A stretch of 64,000 bases of DNA from Micrococcus sp. 2A (GTDB taxonomy: Bacteria > Actinomycetota > Actinomycetes > Actinomycetales > Micrococcaceae). Position numbers and translations under genes: made by a program. The stretch's first letter is position 1; every line of letters begins with the position of its first letter. The notes under the pieces are model-generated. The model searched no databases and was not told the origin of the DNA. It was given only the letters and a program-made list of their open reading frames with translations. Shown one piece after another: positions 57,348 to 64,000 of this stretch. The stretch covers positions 2,418,001-2,482,000 of the forward strand of contig NZ_CP154351.1 in assembly GCF_039519235.1 (NCBI RefSeq). Direction: 5' to 3'.

Positions 57348-59216
57348 TCAGCCGTGGATGCCGTACTCCTTGAGCATCCTCTTGGCCTCCTTGGTGCCGG
57401 CCTGCTGCAGCTGGAGCAGCTGGGCGTAGATGCCTCCGCTGCGCGAGAGCTCCGCGGGCGTCCCGATCTCCTCCACGCGACCGGCGCGCAGCGTGACGAT
57501 CCGGTCCACGGAGGCGATCGTGCTCAGGCGGTGCGCCACGATCAGGCTCGTCCGGCCCACCATGAGCTCCTCGAGCGCGGCCTGCACGAGGCGCTCGGAA
57601 CGGGTGTCGAGGGCGGACGTGGCCTCGTCCAGTACCAGGATCGGCGCGTCCTTGAGCACCGCCCGCGCCACCGCGATGCGCTGCTTCTGCCCGCCGGAGA
57701 GCCGCAGGCCGCGCTCGCCGATGATCTGCTCGTAGCCGTGGTCGAAGCCCTCCACGAACGAGTCCGCGTACGCCGCCTTCGCCGCGGCGCGCACCCGCTC
57801 GTCGGTGGCGTCCGGGTCGGCGTAGGCGATGTTCTCCCGCACGGTCCCGGAGAACAGGAACGGCTCCTGGAACACGGTGGCGATCGAGCCGCGCACCGCG
57901 GCCAGGTCCAGCCCCGCGACGTCGTTCCCGAACACCTCGATCCGCCCGTCTCCCACGGGATAGAGCCCCATGAGCAGGTTCGTGATCGTGGACTTGCCGC
58001 CGCCGGACTCCCCCACGAATGCGATCTTCTCGCCCACGCCCGCCTCGAAGGTGACGCGGTCGAGCACGGGGCGGGCGGCGTCGTCGTCGTAGGCGAACGT
58101 CACGTCCGTGAAGCGGACGGCGGGGACGTCCGCGGGAAGCGGCACTGTCTCGCCCTCGACGACGTCGGCGCGCGCCTCCGCCGGCCCGTTCGGGACAGCA
58201 CGCACCTCCCCCGCCTCGAGCGCCCGTCCGCCCGCGCGCTCCCGCTCCTCCTCGAGCACGGCGAAGTAGTCCTTCGACCCGGCCACGGCGCGCTGCGCGG
58301 AGTCCACGAGGTAGCTCATGGAGAAGATCGGCTGGCGGGCCATGTTCATCAGCTGCAGGAGGATCACCATGTCCCCCACCGAGAACAGCCCCTGCGCCGT
58401 CCGCACGAACACGATGAGGTACATCAGCCCGAAGACCACGTTCATGGCGAGCCGGCGCCACGCGTCCATGCCGTGCCAGAACCGGGACTGCGTGCGGGTG
58501 AGCCCCACGGTCTTGGTGAACCGCTCGCGGAACCCGGCGAGCTCGTGCTCCTGCCGGTTGTAGGCGCGCACCACGGCCATCTGGGAGACCACCTCGGCGA
58601 AGCGTCCCGAGGCGACGTCCACCTCGGTGTTCTTCTCCCCCTCCCACACCTGCCACTTCGTCGAGGTCTTGGCGGTGAGCCACATGTACACGGGGAACAC
58701 CACGGCCAGCAGGACCGCGAGGGGCCACCAGTAGAACCCCGTGATCACCAGGACCGCGGCGGTGGTGATGAGCATGGTGAACGCGTTGTTCGCGAAGAAC
58801 TGCAGGAACTGGGTGAGCTCCGTGATGGAGCGGTTCAGCCGGTTGGTGATGCGGCCGGTGAGCGCGGTGTCGAAGTACCGCTGCGGCAGGTGCAGCAGGT
58901 GCTCGAAGTACCGCGTGGAGAGGACGGTTCGCATGCGCGCGGCCATCACGTCTCCCCAGTAGCCGCCCACGCTCACCACCGCGGTGGTGGCCACCTCGAC
59001 GGCGAGGAACGCGACCGCCAGCCAGGTCACCGCGGTGACGGCCTCGGCCACACCGGTCCGCCCGGCCACGGCGTCCACGATCCGGTCCGTGGCCGCGCCG
59101 ATGAGGAACGGGGTGGCGAGGCTGAGCAGCGCGGCCAGCACGGAGCTGACGGCGATGCCGAGGTAGAGCGGGTTCAGCTGGGGCGCGAAGCGCAGGATGC
59201 GCAGCAGGGAGGTCAC
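57348..59216 (-). CDS. ABC exporter (membrane + ATPase), homodimeric type
   Basis: A 622-residue exporter: six helices (about 18-320), a charged linker (about 330-365), and an ATPase domain with Walker A GESGGGKST, signature LSGGQKQR, Walker B ILVLDEATSALD with intact Glu, and switch AHRLS. Both catalytic residues are intact, in line with a homodimer. It has no adjacent partner gene. It probably exports lipids or drugs. Start GTG 59216 follows TAGCCT by 6 nt. Convergent with the ABC-2 permease gene. Confidence 0.88.
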   Translation of the reverse strand: MTSLLRILRFAPQLNPLYLGIAVSSVLAALLSLATPFLIGAATDRIVDAVAGRTGVAEAVTAVTWLAVAFLAVEVATTAVVSVGGYWGDVMAARMRTVLSTRYFEHLLHLPQRYFDTALTGRITNRLNRSITELTQFLQFFANNAFTMLITTAAVLVITGFYWWPLAVLLAVVFPVYMWLTAKTSTKWQVWEGEKNTEVDVASGRFAEVVSQMAVVRAYNRQEHELAGFRERFTKTVGLTRTQSRFWHGMDAWRRLAMNVVFGLMYLIVFVRTAQGLFSVGDMVILLQLMNMARQPIFSMSYLVDSAQRAVAGSKDYFAVLEEERERAGGRALEAGEVRAVPNGPAEARADVVEGETVPLPADVPAVRFTDVTFAYDDDAARPVLDRVTFEAGVGEKIAFVGESGGGKSTITNLLMGLYPVGDGRIEVFGNDVAGLDLAAVRGSIATVFQEPFLFSGTVRENIAYADPDATDERVRAAAKAAYADSFVEGFDHGYEQIIGERGLRLSGGQKQRIAVARAVLKDAPILVLDEATSALDTRSERLVQAALEELMVGRTSLIVAHRLSTIASVDRIVTLRAGRVEEIGTPAELSRSGGIYAQLLQLQQAGTKEAKRMLKEYGIHG

Positions 59217-59222
59217 CGGGCC

Positions 59223-59228
59223 AGGCTA
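59223..59228 (-). promoter_or_regulatory. -10 element, leaderless ABC exporter
   Basis: TAGCCT on the minus strand, 6 nt before the GTG at 59216. Confidence 0.5.
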
Positions 59229-59274
59229 GTGGCCGGGGCGGGCATCGGCGCGGGCCGGTCGGCCCGCGCCGACG

Positions 59275-59745
59275 TCAGAACGGGGGCGTGGCGGCGACGG
59301 CGGCCAGCACGGGGTGCAGCAGCGGGGCCACGCCGTGCCCGCCCGGTGCGGCCGGGGCGGCGGGGTCCATCCAGTGCAGCTCGACGATCTCGTCCGTCGG
59401 CTCGGGGACCTCGTGCCGGGCGACGGGCCGCCACAGCGCGAACACCTCCGAGTGCAGGGCGGCACCGGGCTCGTTGGCGGCGGCGGTGTCCCACGCGCCC
59501 AGGCGGGTCAGCTCGTCCGGGCGCAGGCACAGCCCGGTCTCCTCGGCCACCTCGCGGACGGCGGTGACCACGGGGGCCTCGCCGGGCAGGTGCTTGCCAC
59601 CGGGGAACATGAACATGGCGGTGCCAGCCTTGCGGACGGTCAGCACGCGACGGTCCGGGCGGGCCAGCACGACGGCGGAGACGCGGATGACCTCCACGGC
59701 CGCGACGGTCGGCGTGCGGGCGGAGTCGGAGGGGGAAGGACTCAT
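59275..59745 (-). CDS. Nudix hydrolase
   Basis: A 156-residue hydrolase with a complete Nudix box, GKHLPGEAP followed by REVAEETGL (G-x5-E-x7-REVxEExGL, about residues 50-72). It removes nucleoside-diphosphate-linked moieties or oxidised nucleotides with Mg2+; substrate unknown. FMFPGGKH is the usual pre-box strand. Located between the ABC exporter and the LysE-type gene on the same strand, 26 nt before the latter's stop. ATG 59745 has GGGGAGG nearby. Confidence 0.88.
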   Translation of the reverse strand: MSPSPSDSARTPTVAAVEVIRVSAVVLARPDRRVLTVRKAGTAMFMFPGGKHLPGEAPVVTAVREVAEETGLCLRPDELTRLGAWDTAAANEPGAALHSEVFALWRPVARHEVPEPTDEIVELHWMDPAAPAAPGGHGVAPLLHPVLAAVAATPPF

Positions 59746-59770
59746 GCCCCCATCATCCTCCCCGGGCGGC

Positions 59771-60601
59771 TCAGAGGAGCGTGAGCCCCACCTTCACGGC
59801 GATTCCCAGCATGAGCACGCCCACCACGGCGTCCACGATCCGCCACGTCCGCGCCGAGTCCATGGACGGGGCGAGCTTCGTGCCGCCCCAGCCGAGCGCG
59901 GTGAACCAGACCAGCGAGGCCGCCACCGCGCCGCCCACGTACGTCCACTTCGCCGCCCCGAACGTCTGCGCGAAGGTGCCCATCATGACCACGGTGTCGA
60001 GGATGGCGTGCGGGTTCACCAGGGAGACGGACAGCGCCAGCAGGATGATCCGCGGCAGCGGCGTCTGCGGGCGGTCCAGCGCCACGCGGCGCGGCTGCAC
60101 GCGCTGCCGCACCGCCACCGAACCGCCGCCCGAGGGGGCGCCGAAGCCGGGCGCGGCGTCGTCGTGACGCCCGACGCCGGCCCCGGCCGGCTCGCGATCG
60201 GCCAGGCGGCCGGTGGCCGGGTCGATCAGCGGCAGCTCGCCGGTGAGGACCGCGAGGTCGATGCGGTCGGGGCCGTGCCCGGTCCCCTCGACGTCCGCGG
60301 CCACGGTGGTGAGGGTCCGGTCCCCGCGCCAGGCGGAGCGCAGCGCGCCCGCGGCGAAACCGAGGAGGTAGACCACGCCGGCCACGGTCAGCGCGGGCAC
60401 GAGCCACGGCCAGCGTTCGGCCACCACGCCCACGCCGCCGGCGCCGAGCACGAGCAGCGCCACATCGGCCACGAAGCACACGGTCAAGACGGTCCACACG
60501 CGGTCGCGTCGGACGATCTGGCGCAGCAGGAACAGGGTCTGCGCGCCGATGGCGACGATGAGGGCGAGGTAGGTCAGGAATCCGGTGGCGAAGATGGTCA
60601 C
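59771..60601 (-). CDS. LysE/ArgO-family amino-acid exporter
   Basis: A 276-residue inner-membrane exporter. Six helices: residues 1-22 (FATGFLTYLALIVAIGAQTL), 38-58, 65-88, then an unusually long, Gly/Ala/Asp-rich cytoplasmic loop (about 90-170), and three more with LSVSLVNPHAILDTVVMMG. The LysE/RhtB family exports basic amino acids; the adjacent divergent LysG-type regulator supports L-lysine or L-arginine. GTG 60601 was chosen since TATCCT lies 6 nt upstream and the family N-terminus begins here; ATG 60637 is an alternative. Confidence 0.82.
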   Translation of the reverse strand: MTIFATGFLTYLALIVAIGAQTLFLLRQIVRRDRVWTVLTVCFVADVALLVLGAGGVGVVAERWPWLVPALTVAGVVYLLGFAAGALRSAWRGDRTLTTVAADVEGTGHGPDRIDLAVLTGELPLIDPATGRLADREPAGAGVGRHDDAAPGFGAPSGGGSVAVRQRVQPRRVALDRPQTPLPRIILLALSVSLVNPHAILDTVVMMGTFAQTFGAAKWTYVGGAVAASLVWFTALGWGGTKLAPSMDSARTWRIVDAVVGVLMLGIAVKVGLTLL

Positions 60602-60607
60602 CGAGCG

Positions 60608-60613
60608 AGGATA
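60608..60613 (-). promoter_or_regulatory. -10 element, leaderless exporter gene
   Basis: TATCCT on the minus strand, 6 nt before the GTG at 60601. Confidence 0.45.
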
Positions 60614-60645
60614 GGAGCCGTCCCACGTCCGGGCCATCGCGATCT

Positions 60646-60662
60646 TCTTCAAGATCTGAAGA
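60646..60662. promoter_or_regulatory. LysG-type operator
   Basis: TCTTCA-agatc-TGAAGA, a perfect 6-bp dyad with 5-nt centre, about 53 nt upstream of the predicted exporter start. This is the usual activation position of LysR regulators. A T-run-free, lower-GC island in the divergent gap. Confidence 0.65.
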
Positions 60663-60681
60663 CATCCTTCATGACCACCCC

Positions 60682-60687
60682 TACCCT
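60682..60687 (+). promoter_or_regulatory. -10 element, leaderless LysR gene
   Basis: TACCCT 7 nt before the ATG at 60695. This spacing supports that start over the ATG at 60671. Confidence 0.45.
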
Positions 60688-60694
60688 GGACCGC

Positions 60695-61594
60695 ATGAAC
60701 TCCGACCACCTGCGCGCCCTCGTCGCGGCCGTCGACCACGGCACCTTCGACGCCGCCGCGGACACCCTGCGGATCTCCGGCTCGGCCTTCTCGCAGCGGA
60801 TCAAGGCCCTGGAGCGGCAGGTGGGCCAGGTGCTCCTGGCCCGCACCGTCCCCGTCCGGCCGACCGCGGCCGGAGAGCGCCTGCTCCGTCTCGCCCGGCA
60901 GGCCCTCGCGCTCGAGGACGAGGCGCTCGCCGCGCTCGGCCACGGCGACGGAGGCCGCGTGCCGCTGCGCGTGGCCCTCAACGCGGACTCACTCGACACG
61001 TGGTGGGAGCCCGTGCTGCGCGAGGCGGCGACGTGGGACGACGTCGTCCTGCAGATGCAGTCCGAGGACCAGGAGCACACCGCCGTCCTGCTGCGGGACG
61101 GCGCGGTGGTGGCCGCGGTGACGGACGACCCCACGCCCGTGGCGGGGTGCACCTCCACCCCGCTGGGCACGATGCGCTATCACGCGGTGTGCGCGTCCTT
61201 CCTGCTGGAGCTGCACCGCGACGCGCGAGGCCGGGTCGACTTCGGCACACTGCCGATCGTGGACTACGGCCCCCGCGACGGCCTGCAGCACACGGTGCTG
61301 CGCCGCGTCACCCGCGGCCGGCCCGTGGCCGACCCGCCGACCCACCTCGTGCCCTCCGTGCACTCCTATCTGCGGGCGGTGGAGCTCGGGCTGGGCTGGG
61401 GCATGCTCCCCTCGGTGCAGATCCCGCCGGGCGTGCTCGAGGGCCGGCACCCCGATCTCGAGCCGATCCCGGCCCTCGGCGCGGTCGACGTGCACCTGCA
61501 CTGGCAGCGCTGGACGGCCGGGACCGCAGCCCTGGACCGGCTCACCGACGCGGTGCTTCGCGCCGCGCCCTCGGCGGGGGACACGGCGGACTGA
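60695..61594 (+). CDS. LysR-family regulator, LysG/ArgP type
   Basis: A 299-residue LTTR. N-terminal winged HTH (LRALVAAVDHGTFDAAADTL and ISGSAFSQRIKALERQVGQ) followed by an effector-binding domain of two alpha/beta lobes (about 90-290). The sequence and setting match LysG of Corynebacterium, which activates lysE with lysine, arginine or histidine as signal. Divergent from the exporter gene, with the dyad at 60646 between them. The strong hairpin at 61626 ends the transcript. Confidence 0.88.
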   Translation: MNSDHLRALVAAVDHGTFDAAADTLRISGSAFSQRIKALERQVGQVLLARTVPVRPTAAGERLLRLARQALALEDEALAALGHGDGGRVPLRVALNADSLDTWWEPVLREAATWDDVVLQMQSEDQEHTAVLLRDGAVVAAVTDDPTPVAGCTSTPLGTMRYHAVCASFLLELHRDARGRVDFGTLPIVDYGPRDGLQHTVLRRVTRGRPVADPPTHLVPSVHSYLRAVELGLGWGMLPSVQIPPGVLEGRHPDLEPIPALGAVDVHLHWQRWTAGTAALDRLTDAVLRAAPSAGDTAD

Positions 61595-61625
61595 GGGGCG
61601 GAGTCGAGACCCGCCCGGACGCACC

Positions 61626-61654
61626 GCGACCCCCGCCTCAGGGGCGGGGGTCGC
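61626..61654. terminator. Strong bidirectional terminator
   Basis: Perfect 12-bp arms gcgacccccgcc / ggcgggggtcgc with a 5-nt loop, between convergent LysR and WGxxG genes. Confidence 0.75.
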
Positions 61655-61687
61655 AGTCGCGGGCCGCTCGGGGCGGCCGGGGTCGGG

Positions 61688-62074
61688 TCAGCGGGCGTCG
61701 CCGGTGCCCGGGCGGCGGGTGTCCGCGCCCTCGGCACGCACGTCGCCGGCGCGGTCGTCCACGCGGTGCACGTCATGGTCGCGGTGCGCGCCGCCCACGT
61801 GGTGGTCGCGGCGCACGGGCTCGGCGTGCACCTCACGCTTGCGGCGGCCGGCCAGGCCCGCCAGGCCCAGCAGGCCGGCCAGGCCCCACAGGCCCCAGTT
61901 GCCGTTGTCGTCCTTCTCCTCCTCCTGGGGGGCGGGCGACTGCGAGGCCGGGGCCGTGGTGGCGGTCTCGGTGGCCGGGGCCGTGGTCTGCGCGACGGCG
62001 GCGGGGGCGCCGAGGCCGGCGACGACGGCGGCGCCGAGGGTCAGGGCGGTAGCGGTGCGGCGGATGTCAGTCAT
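61688..62074 (-). CDS. WGxxGxxG-CTERM-like small membrane protein with polar tail
   Basis: A 128-residue protein. A signal peptide (ALTLGAAVVAGLGAPAAVA, cleavage near residue 29) is followed by a Thr/Ala/Pro/Glu-rich spacer and the motif WGLWGLAGLLGLAGLAGRRK (about 60-79), the WGxxGxxG-CTERM signature normally placed at the very C-terminus. Here about 49 further residues follow, rich in His, Asp and Arg (VRRDHHVGGAHRDHDVHRVD), an unusual cytoplasmic-type tail. The family is thought to be membrane-anchored with unknown role. AGGAG ribosome site. It lies downstream of a sensor-kinase operon on the same strand. Confidence 0.75.
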   Translation of the reverse strand: MTDIRRTATALTLGAAVVAGLGAPAAVAQTTAPATETATTAPASQSPAPQEEEKDDNGNWGLWGLAGLLGLAGLAGRRKREVHAEPVRRDHHVGGAHRDHDVHRVDDRAGDVRAEGADTRRPGTGDAR

Positions 62075-62214
62075 GTTCGTGCTCCTCTCACCGGCGGCCT
62101 GCGCCGACCGGCGTCGGGGTGGATCGGCCGGAAGTCCCAGACGACCCTGTCGGTCATACACAAGCACCGTACGCACAGGGGGGTGGGGGTCCGTCCACGG
62201 TTGCCGACCCGGGG

Positions 62215-63906
62215 TCAGGGCCGGCCAGCCCGGGCGGAACCGCGGCAGGAGCCCGCAGCCCCCGGCCCGGCGCGCCCCGGGACGCAGGGCACGACGACGT
62301 CGAAGCGCGTCCACCCGCCCTCGGACGCCACGGTCACGTCCCCGCCATGGCTGCGCGCGATCGAGCGCACGATGGCCAGACCCAGACCCGTGGACGGCTC
62401 CGTGCCCGGGGTGTCCGTCCGGCCCTTCCCGGGGCCGCGGACGAAGCGGTGGAAGAGGGTGGCGTGTCGGTCGGCCGGGATGCCGCCGCCGTCGTCGTGG
62501 ACGCTGACGAGCATGAAGCCGGGCCGGGGCCGGTCCTGCCGCACGGAGGCCGTGACGGTGGTCCCGACGGGGGTGTGCTTGGCCGCGTTGGAGAGCAGGT
62601 TGCCGACCACGCGGGCCAGCTGAGACCGGTCGCCGGTGACGGACCGCTGGGCGCCCGGCTCCGCCCCCTCGGGCAGGTCCACCACCCACGTGTAGTCCGG
62701 CCACGCAGCGCGGGCGTCCATCACGCCCTCGAGGACCACCTCGGACAGGTCCACCTGTTCGGCCAGCGCCACCTCCCCGGAGGGCTCCAGGCCCATGGCC
62801 CGGCCGCGCGAGACGGACTCGAGCCGTTCGAGCAGGAGCATGTCGTCCACGAGGGCCGCCATCCGGTCGGCCTGGAACAGCACCCGGCCGAGCGACCGTC
62901 GGCCGGTCGCGGAGAGCTCCTCCGTCATCGCGATCATCTCGGCGTAGCCGCGCACCGAGGCGAGCGGCGTGCGCAGCTCGTGGGAGGCGTCCGCCATGAA
63001 CCGGCGCATCTGCTGCTCCTGCACGCGGCGCTGCTCCAGGGCCGCCTCGACCGAGCCGGTGAACCGGTCGAGCGCCTGGGCGACGACGGCCACCTCGTCC
63101 GGCCCCTGCAGGAGCCGAGGCGGCATGCGTGAGTCCTCCGGGTCGAGCCCGGCGCGGGCCATGTCCACCTGGGCGACCCGCTCGGCGACGGCGGCGACCT
63201 CGCTGAGCGGGGCCAGGCCCCGACGCAGCCACAGGTTCACCAGGATCGCGGTGGTGAGGACGGTGACGGACAGTCCGACGGCGACCGCGACCAGCGCCTG
63301 GCGCGCGATGTCGGACATGGCGCCCGTCGGCGCCCCCACCACGAGCACCTGGTCTGCGGCCACCCGGGGGCCCGGCGCGGTCAGGGTCTGGGCCTGGACG
63401 CGATAGGAGACGTCGCCGACGACGGCGTCCAGCATCGGCCCGCCCGGCCGGTCCCGGACGGCGTGCAGGAGGTCGTGGGCCTCCCGCGCCGTGAGCGGCA
63501 CGGACTGCCCGGCGTCACCGACCCGGTGCCCGGTGAGGGTGTCCTGCTGATGCGCCTCCAGACCGGAGAGCGGGACGAGCGCGACCACCGTGCCCTCGGG
63601 CTGGCCGAGGGTGCCCGGCGCGCGGAGGTACCCCTCCCCGGGGCCGGCGTCGCCCCCTCCGCCCGGCGAGGGGGCCGTCAGCTGCTCCGAGGCGCGGATC
63701 CATGCTTCGGAGGCGTCCCGGGAGGCGGATTCGGCCAGCAGGGCCTTCGTGATGCCGGCCGCGAAGAACGAGTAGGCCAGGATGGTGGCCACCAGGATCA
63801 GAAGGACGCCGGCGCCGATGCGTCGGGCCAGCGATGTGGGCCGCGTGCGGCGGGTGCTGCCGCGCCCCGACGGGACCGCGGCGGTCTCAGGCAGGCCGGA
63901 TGACAT
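62215..63906 (-). CDS. Sensor histidine kinase, HAMP/HisKA type
   Basis: A 563-residue transmembrane kinase of the TrcS/MprB class. Helix 1 (about 33-52) and helix 2 (about 200-222) enclose an extracytoplasmic sensor of some 145 residues. The HAMP domain follows (about 223-275), then HisKA with [19 protein letters not shown] (phosphoacceptor His), and a HATPase domain with LLSNAAKHT (N-box), DDGGGIP and STGLGLAI boxes. Its ATG overlaps the end of the OmpR-type regulator gene by 20 nt, so it is co-translated with it. Confidence 0.9.
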   Translation of the reverse strand: MSSGLPETAAVPSGRGSTRRTRPTSLARRIGAGVLLILVATILAYSFFAAGITKALLAESASRDASEAWIRASEQLTAPSPGGGGDAGPGEGYLRAPGTLGQPEGTVVALVPLSGLEAHQQDTLTGHRVGDAGQSVPLTAREAHDLLHAVRDRPGGPMLDAVVGDVSYRVQAQTLTAPGPRVAADQVLVVGAPTGAMSDIARQALVAVAVGLSVTVLTTAILVNLWLRRGLAPLSEVAAVAERVAQVDMARAGLDPEDSRMPPRLLQGPDEVAVVAQALDRFTGSVEAALEQRRVQEQQMRRFMADASHELRTPLASVRGYAEMIAMTEELSATGRRSLGRVLFQADRMAALVDDMLLLERLESVSRGRAMGLEPSGEVALAEQVDLSEVVLEGVMDARAAWPDYTWVVDLPEGAEPGAQRSVTGDRSQLARVVGNLLSNAAKHTPVGTTVTASVRQDRPRPGFMLVSVHDDGGGIPADRHATLFHRFVRGPGKGRTDTPGTEPSTGLGLAIVRSIARSHGGDVTVASEGGWTRFDVVVPCVPGRAGPGAAGSCRGSARAGRP

Positions 63907-64000
63907 ACCCGGCGCCGCGGATGGTGTGGATCATCGGATCCCGGTCCGCGTCGATCTTCTTCCGCAGGTAGGAGATGTACAGCTCGACGATGTTCGCGCG
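63887..64000 (-). CDS. OmpR/PhoB-family response regulator (partial, C-terminal end)
   Basis: Only the last 37 codons lie in the window. They encode the C-terminal winged-helix end [18 protein letters not shown] and the hairpin [14 protein letters not shown] typical of OmpR-type regulators. The start is beyond the right edge. It overlaps the kinase start by 20 nt, the normal arrangement for a cognate regulator-kinase pair. The upstream receiver domain cannot be judged here. Confidence 0.85.
   Translation of the reverse strand, partial: RANIVELYISYLRKKIDADRDPMIHTIRGAGYVIRPA

Noticed and set aside
1..64000. CRISPR array, tRNA or rRNA genes
   Set aside because: No regularly spaced identical repeats of CRISPR size, no cloverleaf with conserved T-arm, and no rRNA-like stretch was found by eye. 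A covariance-model search would be needed to exclude small RNAs.

Overview
The window is very GC-rich actinobacterial chromosome, most likely from the Micrococcaceae and close to Micrococcus. I infer this from GC content and codon bias, many apparently leaderless genes (a TANNNT or GANNNT hexamer 6-7 nt before ATG/GTG), CRP/GlxR-type TGTGA-N6-TCACA operators and the gene families present. No tRNA, rRNA or CRISPR array was seen. Genes are densely packed and many are coupled through ATGA overlaps.

Layout. 1-13.6 kb holds a DUF779/GAF-regulator pair under a CRP-like site, a GNAT acetyltransferase, a ThDP enzyme, a CGNR zinc-finger protein, L-lactate dehydrogenase, small membrane proteins, a MATE/CPBP pair, a secreted metallophosphoesterase and a SulP transporter. 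13.6-19.5 kb is the most unusual region. A minus-strand operon there encodes a small secreted two-cysteine peptide, a lipoprotein, a membrane-fusion protein with a peptidoglycan-binding-like segment, an ABC ATPase and an FtsX-like permease. Just upstream lies a second copy of the lipoprotein gene, destroyed by an IS3-family element and an associated deletion. Both promoters carry a CRP-like operator in the same position. 19.5-24.6 kb has a heterodimeric ABC exporter and a broken tandem-hotdog thioesterase gene. 24.7-28.5 kb is a CstR-type persulfide-response locus (CstR, TauE/SafE, rhodanese, persulfide dioxygenase-rhodanese) with matching operators. 28.6-36.4 kb carries a phospholipase D-family synthase, an intact thioesterase paralogue, a HEAT-like protein, RlmC and a phosphoglucomutase-GH65 phosphorylase fusion.

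36.4-47.2 kb has two NarL-type two-component systems, an L-lactate-permease-like transporter and a nitronate monooxygenase. The divergent promoter region between the last two has been split by two different IS481-family elements inserted at the same CCTAGG target, one of them interrupted by an IS256-family element. 47.3-51.8 kb is a TetR-controlled MacB-like ABC exporter. 52-57.3 kb is a third two-component system followed by an ABC-2 exporter; both promoters carry the same palindrome, pointing to one regulon. 57.3-64 kb has another ABC exporter, a Nudix hydrolase, a LysE/LysG pair with a clear operator, a WGxxG-type small protein, and a sensor kinase with the end of its OmpR-type regulator running off the window.

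Scattered through intergenic DNA are imperfect hairpins with arms of 11-25 nt. Their sequences differ from one another but their layout is alike, and I cannot assign them to a known family.
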